A stretch of 63,546 nucleotides of DNA from Acanthaster planci (Eukaryota; Echinodermata; Asteroidea; Valvatida; Acanthasteridae): contig NW_019091381.1 in NCBI RefSeq assembly GCF_001949145.1, positions 1,419,893-1,483,438 on the forward strand, written 5' to 3'. The notes below the pieces were generated by a model that had not been told where the DNA came from, made no database searches, and saw nothing but the letters and a program-made list of their open reading frames with translations. Made by a program: the position numbers and the translations under genes. Shown here piece by piece: positions 36,801-52,300 of the stretch; the first letter of the stretch is position 1; every line of letters begins with the position of its first letter.

Positions 36801-39800
36801 GACATCCATACTGGCATACGTGTTTGCCAGAGTTGGCCTTACAAAATAAACTATAAAATTATGAGCATCGCGCGAGGCGAATAGGTTGTTTTCTTGACAT
36901 TAAGAATTAAGCACCAAGAGTTTGCTTGTCGGAGTGCTTCAAATGTGTACTCTACACTGTATGGTACGCACAGAATGGTACATGTATGCTGTACGGTAAC
37001 GTATCGGTACTGTACGACGGATGTTGAACACCCCAACCCCACCACTTGGGTACATACATGTACATGTATCCTTGCAAAGTCATGCCTATTTTGTTTTCAA
37101 AGCCACATTTAATTTTTGTTAATCTCTTCATAAGGATGAGCTGCTGACCCATCAGGATGTAGGAAGAAAACTCCAATGCAAGAACTAAAAAGACAATTTG
37201 CATGGCATGTCTGAGCGGGTTTTGAAGCACCACAGGAGGCGGAGTCAAACTCTTCTTGTGAGGTACCGGTATAGTGTACGTTGTGTGCATTACAACTAAA
37301 CTGCTTCATCAAACAGGCTCTGTAGTGTTGTCAGTTTAAACCTGAAACTGATACCGTCAGACATGATCAACTGCGCATTAATGTACTTCAACCCTTCTTT
37401 GGTTTTACAGCGCAAATGNNNNNNNNNNNNNNNNNNNNNNNNNNNNNNNNNNNNNNNNNNNNNNNNNNNNNNNNNNNNNNNNNNNNNNNNNNNNNNNNNN
37501 NNNNNNNNNNNNNNNNNNNNNNNNNNNNNNNNNNNNNNNNNNNNNNNNNNNNNNNNNNNNNNNNNNNNNNNNNNNNNNNNNNNNNNNNNNNNNNNNNNNN
37601 NNNNNNNNNNNNNNNNNNNNNNNNNNNNNNNNNNAAAGAGTGACTTCAGCATAGGAGGGATAATTATTTAAGTAAATCGCAAAATGGTTCCGTGTCACAG
37701 AACAAAAATGTACAGTGTACAGTACATACTCAATGAATGTTAATGATTACTCACTGAACTTAAAGTGAAAGCTGTAGTACGCATTATTAAACTTTCGATT
37801 GCAGTTACAATGTTCTTCAGAGGATCCCCTTACATGCAAAATGAATTTTGCTTGCTGAAAGTTTTGAGTACACTTTAGTACAAATCAAATATCTATATAA
37901 AATACACGTAAATCCTTTGGAATTTCCCCACAATACATCCAAACTCTACCAGTCAGACTAAGGATAAGGAAGTTTGAAATCTGCTCATTCTCACGGAATC
38001 CAGCAAATTGAATAATCTCAACATGCCAATACAATGAACGATACGTTCAAGACTGACCCCAAAATTCACAATGCACATACACAAGTACATGTGCCGGCAC
38101 ATGTATACATGGAAAATATTTAAACAGCTGAACATCTAATTCTTCAATGGACAGCAAAGCTGGACCCTAGTTTCCAATTCCAGCCAAATATTACAACGCA
38201 TCTGTAATCATCTGGCTACCACTGATCAGACTGGACATGACAGATACAAATGCCCCTTGAATTTGATGAATACAAACTACCCTAACCCTCCTACTGTCCT
38301 GATACTATGGGATTTCCTCCTCATCAAAACAAATCCCAACAACCTCCTTAACAAGGTCACTTGTCAATCCACTGGAATCTCCATAACAAGGCATTTCACT
38401 TCAATCAGACCACAGGGACACCCTCCCACATGCGTGACTCACTGCAATCCACGCCAACACCCATAAAAAATATGGCTGGCATGAAGGTCTGGGCAGAAAT
38501 CAATTACAAGGTAAAAACAACCTGTTCAACTACGTGTAACTGTTGTCCTCTTTGTATCGAGACATTTCAATTGTGATTTCAATGAAAATGCTCTGTGTTT
38601 CATTGAAATGAATCCCAAGACCTTGACCTCCTCACAGAAGATGACAAAGGTCTGATTTGCTTTCTGTGATAACAATCTGAATTTTGATTCTGAATAAAAG
38701 TTCCTGATGTACATGTACTTGTAGGGGGCCAGTTTCAAGGCATTTTGTAAAAAAAAAAAAATACCGAGAAAATCCATCCAAATAACATAGTAGACAGGTA
38801 GGCTCTTCTGTGAAGCATCAACAGTTGTTGAAAAATATAGAATTTTGTGATAACTTGAAGGCATCATTTCATACAGCAAGTAAACTTTTGAAAAAATGGC
38901 CATTTCTATAGTTGTTACAAGCATAAATTGTTTAATTAAGTTCCAAACAACAAAAAATTCATTTGAAATTCTTTTCAGTACAGTACAGTGCAGACAGCAA
39001 CATGTCTGCTGAACAGTGAATTAGTAAATAAGGGCTCATCTGTGATAGACTTTGGTCAGGCTCATGAAACAAGGTTCTAAAAGCCAGCCAACTCACACAT
39101 TGCCCTAAAAACATGAGTCACACAAAGAATTACAGAAAAACGGAAACATTAACTTTTGCTGTAACCACCAAAAACAGTCAAAAATTGCTTCCACTTGATT
39201 TCCCCCAGTACACAGACACATATGGGAAATTTGACTAATTTTGACTGATATGACAACTGTGTCAAGAATGTGTCTTTGCCTGGGAGGGTTTTAATGAGCA
39301 AGTTGGTTAAGTCCATACAGCAGTTGAATTCAAATGGGTACATATGCAGTAAGCCGATTTCAGGGGGATTTATCTTCTATTAACAGACTGGGTAATGTGT
39401 AAAAAGTGATAAAAACTGATATAAATCGGCATGTGAACACTAAATGTTAATTGATTAGAAGTTACGGCATGTTCTTCCTAAAATGGACCAAAATGCAACT
39501 CCGGATGTCATTTTTCAGAACTTCTAAAAGCGTGACTATGATCATATAAAATTCAAATCAGCACCTTCAGATTTTTAAAAATGATTATTTGGGGATAATT
39601 AGGCATAATGTGTACATTTGGTGGACATTTGGTTGGCTACCAGTGCAAAGCAAATAGAGTTGAATTCATATAAAGTTTTACGTCAAAGTGTTTACACCAG
39701 AGGACTTGATTTCAAAACTCATCTCGACAAGAAAGAGAATTCAATATATTTTTCAAGTGATGTATTTTAAAGCACCTTAGAAATAACTTTTAAAAAATAT

Positions 39801-42800
39801 GAGCCACAAAAAAAGAGCACAAAATTGACGGAAAATGATGAGAAAAGTTTGTCTCTCTTCATTCTCTTACCGTTTATAATCTTTCTCACTATACCCGCAT
39901 ATCTACCAGGTCTTATGTACCTTTCAACCACCAAAAATTATCCTTAAGTTTGGCTGCATCAAAAATTTATAAGTACAATAGGTTTGTTGTGAACGTCATA
40001 TTTGACAGAATTTTGATGACGTTCGCAAAAATTTGACAAAAATGCATGATGTTTGAGAATGCCGAAAACGCTGTCACACGTAGTGCTTGAAAATTCCATG
40101 CGTGATGTTCATTTTGCCACTTATTTTGGAGATAACCCCGCTTAAAGTTAAATTAAAATTAACAACTCTGAGCATTAGATTTTCGTCATGAATCCTATTT
40201 TATGTCTCGGAAGTCATTTTTTTCGAAAGTCATTCAGAATGACCAATTTTCTTTTATGAAACCTTGGTCTGAAGAGAAAAATTGCGGAGCATCACCATTC
40301 CATGGAGGGGCTCATGAATATTGAATAAAAAAGAGGGTGCACTATCTGGGTTGATGTCAAAGGTCAAACAGGCCACAATGCAACAAACCGTTTCTCTAAC
40401 GGCTCCGCGACATATCACGGAAGCCACAAAATTGCCACGATTAGTATTTTGGACTGTGGTTTATCGAAACGTACTTGTACTTGAAGAAAATGTGATCGGT
40501 CCAGTTGTAAAAGGATGATGGTTTGTTGTGTTGTCCATTGATTTGGATTTTACTCGCTGTTTTTTTGCAGTTGATTTTTTTGACACTAATGACAGAAATT
40601 CACAGGATGGAATGAAATTCGCGACTGCCGAATTCTGGACCCGATTAATTGTGAGACATATTTTTAATTCGTGATTACGGTTTTAATATGTGTAAATATT
40701 ATCACCTTTCACCACATATGAATCTGTGTAAAATAACCTCAGGGATTATCTTTCCTCAGTAAATTTTATTGGCTAGGATTTCAACAGGTTGAATTCACAT
40801 CCTTCAAAAATGCTGACTTCAACAGGTTGTTCACGTCCGTCAAAAACGATGACGTTTGAGACTTTAATTCAGTTAAGTTGAAAGATGGACGCGGTCATCA
40901 TTGTTCCAAATATCAGCCATGACTTCCCTCATTACATCAGACATTGGGAATTAATCCACTGCTGTTCACTTCAGGAAAAATGAACTCCCAAAGTTGAACA
41001 TTATCTAATGGTCCATATTTTGAGGAACCTGCCTTATGCAAGGAGTTTTCTTATGCACACAACCAAGAGTTATTTAGTCCAAGTTACTGATTCAACCCTC
41101 ACCTCAAATACAAAATGGGTTCTCAGATCTTTTTGTGATTAATACAGGTATGTGGAATTAAAGTCACTCAGAAATTCCCCAAGATTGCCTAATTATTCAT
41201 TTTACACAAAAGTACAAAAGCTAGAATCTTGGAAAATTAGAACTGAAGATTTACACTTCATGAAAGAAAACTTTGCAAAGGCCAATGATAAAAAATTGGG
41301 AGAAGTTAGTGGCTTTTAACTCACCTTTTTGTCTTCGTTTTTATGGGATGTTGAAGACTTCAGGGCCGATGGTTTTCCAGTGGGGGTGTTATACCCTATC
41401 CACTCCACTTCCAATTTCTTCTTGATTTTCTTGGGGGGTGCTTTTGTCTCAACACTCCCGTTGGTCAAGTTCTGAGAAGCATCTTCTTTAATTGGGGAAA
41501 GGACCATGTCGTCAATGTTGGTCCGTGGAATGTCCTCCACGGTTGATGTTTTGGAAGTGGCCTTGAGTTGGACTGTGGGAGCCTTGATCTCAGATGCTTC
41601 TGGCTTGGTAGATTTTGGCTGACGAAAGTTTTCCGGGTATGGGATTGTGTCAACATACCCGGACTCTTTCTTTGGCTGCCGGAAATTTTCTGGGTAGGGG
41701 ATAGAGTCAACGTATGGGGGGTCTTCTTTTGGTTTTGATGATGGTGTTTTGTTGTCGTGCGTTTTTAGTTTTGACCCGAACATGTTTGATGACACAAGGC
41801 CCTTTGGTATACTGTCAGTGTCCTTGGATTCACTGTCCCTGGCTGATCGTAGTGAATTCTTTGAGCTGCTTGCCCGTGCCTCTTGTCGGGCGGCACGGAC
41901 ACGCGCATTGTGTTCGCTTAGTTGGACATCACTGGTGCCATCACCTGAAAGACTGATCAGTGCACTAGCAGACATTCTACTTGTGCCCTTTTTTCGGCGC
42001 AAGGACGACTGTCCATCGCCGAGGATTGCAGTCTTGGGTTGGTCAGGCAATGATACTTCATTGGTCATCGTGACGTTTTTGGAAGATTCCACGGGTTTAT
42101 TGCTTTTCTGTAAGTCTTTACTAAGAGGTTTCATTGCACTACTAGTTGAACTTGAAGTGGATGAGGTAACTGCTTTTGTTGGTGCTATGTCTTTCTTAGT
42201 ACTCGCACTGGAGTCTGAAGCTGTTGGGGCCTTTGGAGCTTGACGTTTGGTGGTGCGATTGGTACTTGATATCTGTGCAATGCCAGCTTCAGTGATAGTG
42301 AGTGAGTTTGTTTCAGATGGTTTGCTGAGAGCACTTCCTGTGACAGCAGTTTTCTGGGCTTGTGGTTGTGTGGAAGGCATTTTATCAGATGTGACGGAGC
42401 TTGTCATGGAGACTTTTGACGATGATGCTGGAGCCAGCTTCCTTGACGAGTCGGGTGTGAAATTAAAGTGAACTTTGTGGGGCTGATCATCAAAGAGTTT
42501 ATGCCTGTCAAGAGCTGTAGGACTCCGTGGTGACAGCAATGGAGAAGTACTCTCTGATTCACTTGCTTTACGTGACACAACTCTTAAATCTTCAATGGAT
42601 GCAGCACGACCAAATTTGTTCCTTAAATCACTGACACTATTTTTTCTGGGCCTGCGTTCAGGCAAGTCTTCCTCGACTGCTTTTAAATCTACATTCTGTT
42701 CTCTAGCAGCACGGTGTGGGCTTGCTGACCGCGATCGCTGTCGTATGTTATTGTCTGGTTGCTTTTTGACCACAATCATGGAATCTGTGGTTTTATTTTC

Positions 42801-43385
42801 TACAATTTTGGAAGTACTCTCTTTTTCTTTAATGTCAAGTTTTAATAACGGTGAAGCTCTCCTTCGTCGTGCGCCGCCATCAAGCTTCAAGAAAGGATTC
42901 TCTGAAACAGAAGCAACATGTTCTTCGTCCACGCCCTCTCGCCCTGTGACAGGTGTCATCTTGGCTCCATCTGGCTCGTCTCCCCCTACATGATTAGTCA
43001 AATGACTTTCCTTCTGTGAACTCACCACATGGTTCTCTTGAGGCTGCGCATTCATGGCGCTCTTCTTCACACTTATCCTACTGTCACTCACCGTCCTGTT
43101 CGTTGTCACCTTCGAGGCCTGGTCAGTATTACTTTTACGAGATTCCTTTTGAACTTCTTCACCACCAGCTGTAGAGTCTGAATCGGAGGACAACTTGCTG
43201 ACTGTCTTGGTTCCCCCTGAGATGATGATGACATTTTGTGGAACCATCCCCATTCGCTTCCACGGAGGCAGCGCTTCCAGGCGGCGCTGTTCCTCCTCCA
43301 ACAACTTCCGTCTTTCCTCCTCCTTTTTCTTCTCCAGTTTCTGCTGGAGAGCGATCTTCCACTGCGGTATGACCGCCCCACTCAT
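27651..43385 (-). CDS. Phostensin/taperin-family PP1-binding protein, three exons
   Basis: Phostensin (PPP1R18) and taperin (TPRN) target protein phosphatase 1 to actin structures; taperin sits at the base of hair-cell stereocilia. Exons are 41325-43385, 29469-29691 and 27651-27862, with phases 0 and 1 matching at the junctions, giving about 831 residues. The N-terminus has IPQWKIAL (residues 6-13), a Lys/Glu/Arg-rich helix, and PPWKR (40-44), matching the paired WK motifs at the start of phostensin. The middle is long, Ser/Thr/Lys-rich and disordered. Residues 689-692 are KISF, the PP1-docking motif, followed by ESSLSETYEYQSEESLL, like ETALETTYQYPSESSVL of phostensin. An acidic run and SYTPKDLQNF close the protein. 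Whether it is pro-orthologous to both vertebrate genes cannot be told here. Confidence 0.85.
27863..29468 (-). other. Intron 2 of the phostensin/taperin-like gene
   Basis: 1.6 kb of AT-rich intron; no repeat family, RNA gene or extra exon recognised. Confidence 0.6.
29469..29691 (-). CDS. Phostensin/taperin-like exon 2: PP1-docking KISF and acidic segment
   Basis: Acceptor CTCTGCACAG|ATG, donor CATGAAG|GTAAGA, 223 nt, phase 0 to 1. It opens with MKISFNESSLSETYEYQSEE, so the RVxF-class docking motif occupies residues 2-5 of the exon. A Glu/Asp run (DEEDEEDGIE) follows, then SSPASQSSIDNVLAHEG. A transcript lacking this exon would shift frame into exon 3. Confidence 0.87.
29831..29958. mobile_element. 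Foldback MITE-like element with 48-bp arms
   Basis: Positions 29831-29878 and 29911-29958 are inverted copies of each other over 48 bp with about four mismatches, separated by a 32-nt loop. The arm contains GGTTTTGCCCTTACCCAACG and ATTAATAAACAC. A transcript would form a long near-perfect hairpin. There is no coding sequence. Confidence 0.88.
31415..31668. mobile_element. Foldback MITE-like element, 254 bp
   Basis: Both ends read TGTGACCCACTCTGTGAAAA inward, and the arms stay alike for about 50 bp (through CCAGAGC.ACTTT). The interior of about 150 bp has no frame. The target-site duplication is not clear. Confidence 0.85.
33415..33480. repeat. Inverted repeat of a TGTATTTCCAAAA word
   Basis: TTTTGGAAATACA near 33419 and TGTATTTCCAAAA near 33468 are exact inverted copies around a spacer of about 36 nt. 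It may be the remains of a foldback element or chance. Confidence 0.5.
37419..37634. other. Assembly gap (216 N)
   Basis: A run of N inside intron 1 of the phostensin/taperin-like gene. Open frames drawn across it are artefacts. Confidence 1.
40780..40855 (+). repeat. Imperfect tandem duplication of about 37 bp
   Basis: TTCAACAGGTTG followed by TTCACATCCTTCAAAAATGC is repeated as TTCAACAGGTTG plus TTCACGTCCGTCAAAAACGA. The copies differ at several positions and by a short indel. Confidence 0.7.
41325..43385 (-). CDS. Phostensin/taperin-like exon 1
   Basis: A 2,061-nt coding exon, 687 codons, ending GACAAAAAG|GTGAGT in phase 0. The ATG is chosen because MSGAVIPQWK matches the family N-terminus; an upstream purine-poor, CpG-rich stretch looks like 5' UTR. 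Residues 14-35 form a charged helix (KLEKKKEEERRKLLEEE). The region 60-680 is low-complexity with repeated SS/ST runs and RR or KK clusters. Two copies of a 19-residue unit occur at residues 558-595. Several plus-strand frames over this exon are shadows. Confidence 0.88.
41601..41714 (-). repeat. 57-bp tandem coding repeat in the phostensin/taperin-like exon 1
   Basis: Two adjacent units encode YVDSIPYPENFRQPKKESG (starting at 41714) and YVDTIPYPENFRQPK plus diverged residues (starting at 41657). The spacing is exactly 57 nt. Protein sequence is conserved better than codon choice (for example TCTATC against ACAATC), so the copies are not brand new. Confidence 0.9.
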
Positions 43386-43716
43386 GTCGACAAGCCCTCG
43401 TGCACACCGACTAGATGAGAAAACAGCGTGTCAGCTTCTGGTTCTTGACGAAAAATAATGAAAAGTTGCTCACACTCGCGACATTTTTCTCAGTACATTA
43501 CACACCGCCGGCGTCGCCATTCAAATTAATGTTTTCGTTCGTCGCACGCATCATATCGTATCGTGTGCAGTCTACGTACACAGCGCGGCCGGCACGGGAT
43601 CGTTGGTTCATGCGGCTGCACGACTACGCCGGTTGTTCACTGGTAACTCATCTTACAACCACAATCTTACATTACGCCAAGTACCAGTTGACCTTGCTAA
43701 CCACCACCTCCCAATA

Positions 43717-43724
43717 TGACGTCA
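43717..43724. promoter_or_regulatory. CRE/ATF-type site TGACGTCA
   Basis: A perfect 8-bp palindromic CRE, 332 bp upstream of the phostensin/taperin-like start codon. The same TATGACGTCA 10-mer occurs in the candidate betaglycan promoter (21711-21720). Five copies of the octamer in the window against roughly one expected weakens single-site claims. Confidence 0.35.
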
Positions 43725-44536
43725 TCTTATCACCTTGAATGACCCGAAAACATAGGAATGCATGCCAGTTTATAAGTTATGACAAGCAAAAGTTTTTGAA
43801 CCCACTCCATAGAAGTGTTGTGACGCACTTTATATTCATACAAAATACGTAGGCTTGATTTTTGTATTTATCAGAAATACTGTTGAAGAAAATGGTGTGT
43901 GAAATTCTCTTCGAACAAAAAAGTTGACATGGAGCTAGAAATAATTTTGTTCACGGTAACATTTTTTCAGCTTCTTAAGTTCTTTCCTGTAAAAGCCTTT
44001 TATGTGGTGACATGATCATTTTATCTTCGATCCAACTGTGAGGGGTTTTCAAGTTCTCGCCACACGAAAGTATGGATTTTGGGCAATTAAAATCTGCCAC
44101 TCTGATCAAGTTCACCATTATATTAATGTCTGTAAATTTTGCTTCACAGCTTCATATCTGACAGAGGTCGTGTGTCTGTTTCTGGATAGCGCAGGTGGCG
44201 GTTACCAAAGTTCAAGAGGTTCGGACCGAACGTCGCAAGTTTATTGAAGCGCCTAAAACGGAAGTTGATAATTATTTCAATTATCATTATTAATATAACT
44301 TCATGTCTGATAAGTCATACATCACTAAATAACAATGACAAATAAATTTACTTCCAAAAGGTTTACTACTTCTTGTGAAAGATGTTGATCACCTAATATT
44401 AATTTGTCAATTATCACAGTGATACTTTTGCAGAGAATTTTTAAACAGCAAATTTGAGCGTACATCTTAATGATTATGCATGTTCAGGTCAATCAGGAGC
44501 CAATACAAACACAGTGATAATTGTGAACTGTCCCCC

Positions 44537-44557
44537 GGTTATGCATTATGCATAACC
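44537..44557. promoter_or_regulatory. Perfect 21-bp palindrome upstream of TEKTL1
   Basis: GGTTATGCAT, one T, then ATGCATAACC: ten-base arms with no mismatch, about 183 bp before the TEKTL1 ATG. Each arm contains ATGCATAA/TTATGCAT, which resembles POU-homeodomain octamer-type half-sites. Function is inferred only from symmetry and position. Confidence 0.45.
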
Positions 44558-44739
44558 GACGTCCATGACAACCTCGCCAGTCCACCTTAGCAACACAGAC
44601 GCTAGGTCACACACGAAGCGCGCTATTATCACATGTCCACAAGTGTGAAAGAGTGGCCCTTGACTTATTTTCATAATCCGGAATTTTTACCCCAACAACT
44701 GCCAGAATAAAGTCACAAATATAGCTTATTTTGTTCACA

Positions 44740-49366
<4,627 letters not shown>

Positions 49367-52300
49367 AAGTATAAATCTCGTCACTACGACATCTGACCTG
49401 TGATCATGTGGTACATTTTGGGGTGCCCTCTGTAGATATCCAAATTATTTCAAAGTGAAAATGAAGAGTGGAAGGTAAAACAAGTTGACCTTAGTACAAG
49501 TTACTCCCCTTTAGATTGGTGAGACTCATGTTGCTGATTTACTATAAAGAAAGCTTAAATAATTCTAAGATATAAAAAAAAAACCCAGATACTGCTTTGC
49601 GATAAAAATTTAAAACTACATAACTGATCATTTCAAAGATCTTTTTCAAGACAGTAATTAAGTACTGACACCAATTGAAGTTTGCAGTAATACTGACTAG
49701 GAAGTTGGATCATGAAAATATTGAGAACTATTTTAAAGACAGTTATATTAAAAAAAATCTGTGACCCTAGTTGTACTTTGTCACCGCCTAGACTAGCTTA
49801 TAGCTAATGTAAAATCCCGAGGAGGTTGTCCAAATACTGTACACACGTATGGAGAACATTTCTTTACTGAATGTACTGTCAACAGAGGGCGTCCCAGACT
49901 GACAGTGAGCCTACAGCTTGATGATATCATTGCACTTTTAAAAACAATTTTTAAAACGAACTTAAGTCGATTAAGTTGATTACTACTGATCCATTTCATT
50001 GAATAATTTTACTTCGTGTATTTCAAATTCCTGTTATGCTGAAAAGTAACATTGGATTTTAATTATTACTTTCACTGTTTTTTATTAGAAACTATGCACA
50101 ATTAAAGGCAACAACTTTTTTTTATAAGAAAAAACATTTTTGCCAAATGCATTTATACAATTCCGTCCATGTACAGGTGCTTTGTTTTAACTGATGGAAA
50201 ATCTTTTGGGGGTTAAAAAAGGCATTACCATTGTGGAAAGTTTTGCAGCTATCAGTAGGTATGCAGGAGTATTTGTTCTAAGCAACCAAATTGTGTGCTT
50301 GTTTATTTTTCTTTACGAGGTCGGGAGTCCTCAGGACTGATTTTTTTGTTTTTGTTTTTTTGGCAGGTTTCAGTCTTTTTGGCTGCAAGTGTTTTGAAGT
50401 ACGCAAGGGGGATTATTTGGAATAAATTCCAAATCAAATTGATTACTTCATGTGCTTACAGAAAGGATGATTTGTAAATTTATTTTGCAAGAAATGTATA
50501 TATTGCTGATTCAAGTTAACAAAACTGATGTAAATAATTCTCAATAATCATGACCAAAATTCTGTAAATGTTTTGTACTCGCGGCATCACAAAATCCTCA
50601 AAGGATTAGGTGTTCTGAATGGATTTAAGTTCTTTAAGTTCCTTATCTAAATCCACATGGTCAAATCAATTCTCTGAATTCAGGATGAAACTTGGTTTAC
50701 CTCACAATAACAGGGTTCAAGCACATACAATTTGATTTTGTTCGGCATGATTTCATGCCAAATCAAGAATGTGGAGCGAGGTTGGTTTTCTTTCCAACAC
50801 ACTGCTGCTGTGCACTGTTTGTTTGTTTAAACTTGTGCTGTTTATGTTTCATCTTTTCAGATTCACGATTTTAATATTTTCATCTCGTTTTGGGTTTCCA
50901 ACATGGCATCTGACTGCGCTGCTTTTTGGATTGTAAAAACGACGGTTTGAAATGTTTTACTCTAATTCATTCTACAGGTTGATCACGCACAGAAAATACA
51001 CCACCATTACAACCATTACATTATTACTTGTATGAGTGGCAGCATGCACACACATCACAGAAAGCATGAATAAAATAAATAAACTGCCTTATTTGCTGTC
51101 TTGCTTTTTGGTATTTCCTTCTGAGTCACTGTAATATTTACATTGTTGCAGTGTTGACAGCAGACGCAGATTAAAGATGTGTGAATGAATATTTTGAGTC
51201 TCAGTTAAGGTGAAGTTTCCCTGATGCTTATCAATTCCTACATGTTAACAATAGACTAAAAGACCCAGGAAACCAGTGAAATGCCCTCTCCACATAATTT
51301 GAGACTTGATAAACAGTGCCCTCAACTGGTCATGCACAGAGTGGATAAAAACACAACTTTAATAACGACCTACCAAAGCAGAATTTTTTGTTATGGCTTC
51401 TTACATCTTCAATTAGCAATTTATTATTCACTTATCTCTGAATCCACAATTTACATTGTACAAGATATTGTAATGCCTGCAAGTCAATAGTAAAAACAAT
51501 GCGGCAATTGAAATGTGTTGGCAGGTTAGGCATTGCTGATTATACTGACAATTAGTTGACAATGACACACAAATGAACCCAGTGTAATAAATAATATAGA
51601 GGTTCACACAGGACAGGGAGGGGAAGATCCAAAAACTACTCGATTTTGTTACAGTTGAATTCTGAGGAAAATAGTTGTACAAAAAGTGTTTCTTCTACGT
51701 TACTATAATCCATGTCATGTTCCCTGAAGACACAGTGAGGAGGACAATGGTTTGCCACATCACAGGCACCAGACTGCTTCGGACCTGACCAGCTACATCT
51801 CATTCTGGTTTCGTCTGAAAGCCTTGGCTGCAACATGCAACATACACGCGCTTATGGAAGTCACTGGCTAGTGACTGTAAGCCACTTCTCATAGACACGT
51901 GTGCTACTGTCAGCCTCAGCCATGACAACTTGGTGCAGCCTACAATCCTCATTCACTAGTGTCAAAAATAAATGGCTGCCGGTTAATACGAGGGGAAAGA
52001 AAGGATGAAAAAATATTAAAAACCCATAAATGTCTTGATAACATTTTCTAGATCACAAAGCACACCAACATTGTAACATTTTTGCTATTCTTTGTGTGGG
52101 CATGTACACTTTACAAAAAAATCTGTACAGTTATGCAATTTCATTAGATTTTACTTTTTTTATACAAGACAAGTGGTTTGGTGATTCTCGATAATGCTAA
52201 ACTGCCCTATTGATTCATCTACATGATAAAGAAACACATACCACACAAAACAAACTTGTGGGACCTTGGACAGTGTCTGAATCAACTGACTGTGGCTACG

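Larger units (their letters stand above)
29692..41324 (-). other. Intron 1 of the phostensin/taperin-like gene (11.6 kb)
   Basis: The flanking exons join in phase 0 without help, so no extra exon is required and none was seen. It contains two foldback elements (29831-29958, 31415-31668), an inverted pair near 33415-33480, the N gap, TACATGTA clusters up to about 38.7 kb and an imperfect tandem repeat near 40.78 kb. A patch with extra CpG at 40350-40460 is of unknown meaning. Confidence 0.6.
43386..44739. promoter_or_regulatory. Head-to-head intergenic region between the phostensin/taperin-like gene and TEKTL1
   Basis: Only 1,354 bp separates the two start codons, which point away from each other, so both promoters must lie here unless 5' UTR exons exist elsewhere. 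The part near the phostensin/taperin-like gene (43490-43640) is CpG-rich and could be its transcription start region. A palindromic TGACGTCA is at 43717-43724. Close to TEKTL1 there is a 21-bp palindrome (44537-44557) and an AGCAAC half-site of the RFX type (44589-44594). Confidence 0.55.

Noticed and set aside
37296-37698. Four open frames crossing the N run.
   Set aside because: They exist only because N codons are not read as stops.
41714-43458. Several plus-strand open frames of 60-164 codons over the large exon of the phostensin/taperin-like gene.
   Set aside because: They are antisense shadows of a long, family-matched minus-strand exon and show no domain.
44561-44594. RFX X-box upstream of TEKTL1, as expected for an axonemal gene.
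   Set aside because: Only the right half (AGCAAC at 44589-44594) fits; the left half of GTCCACCTTAGCAAC departs at two consensus positions.
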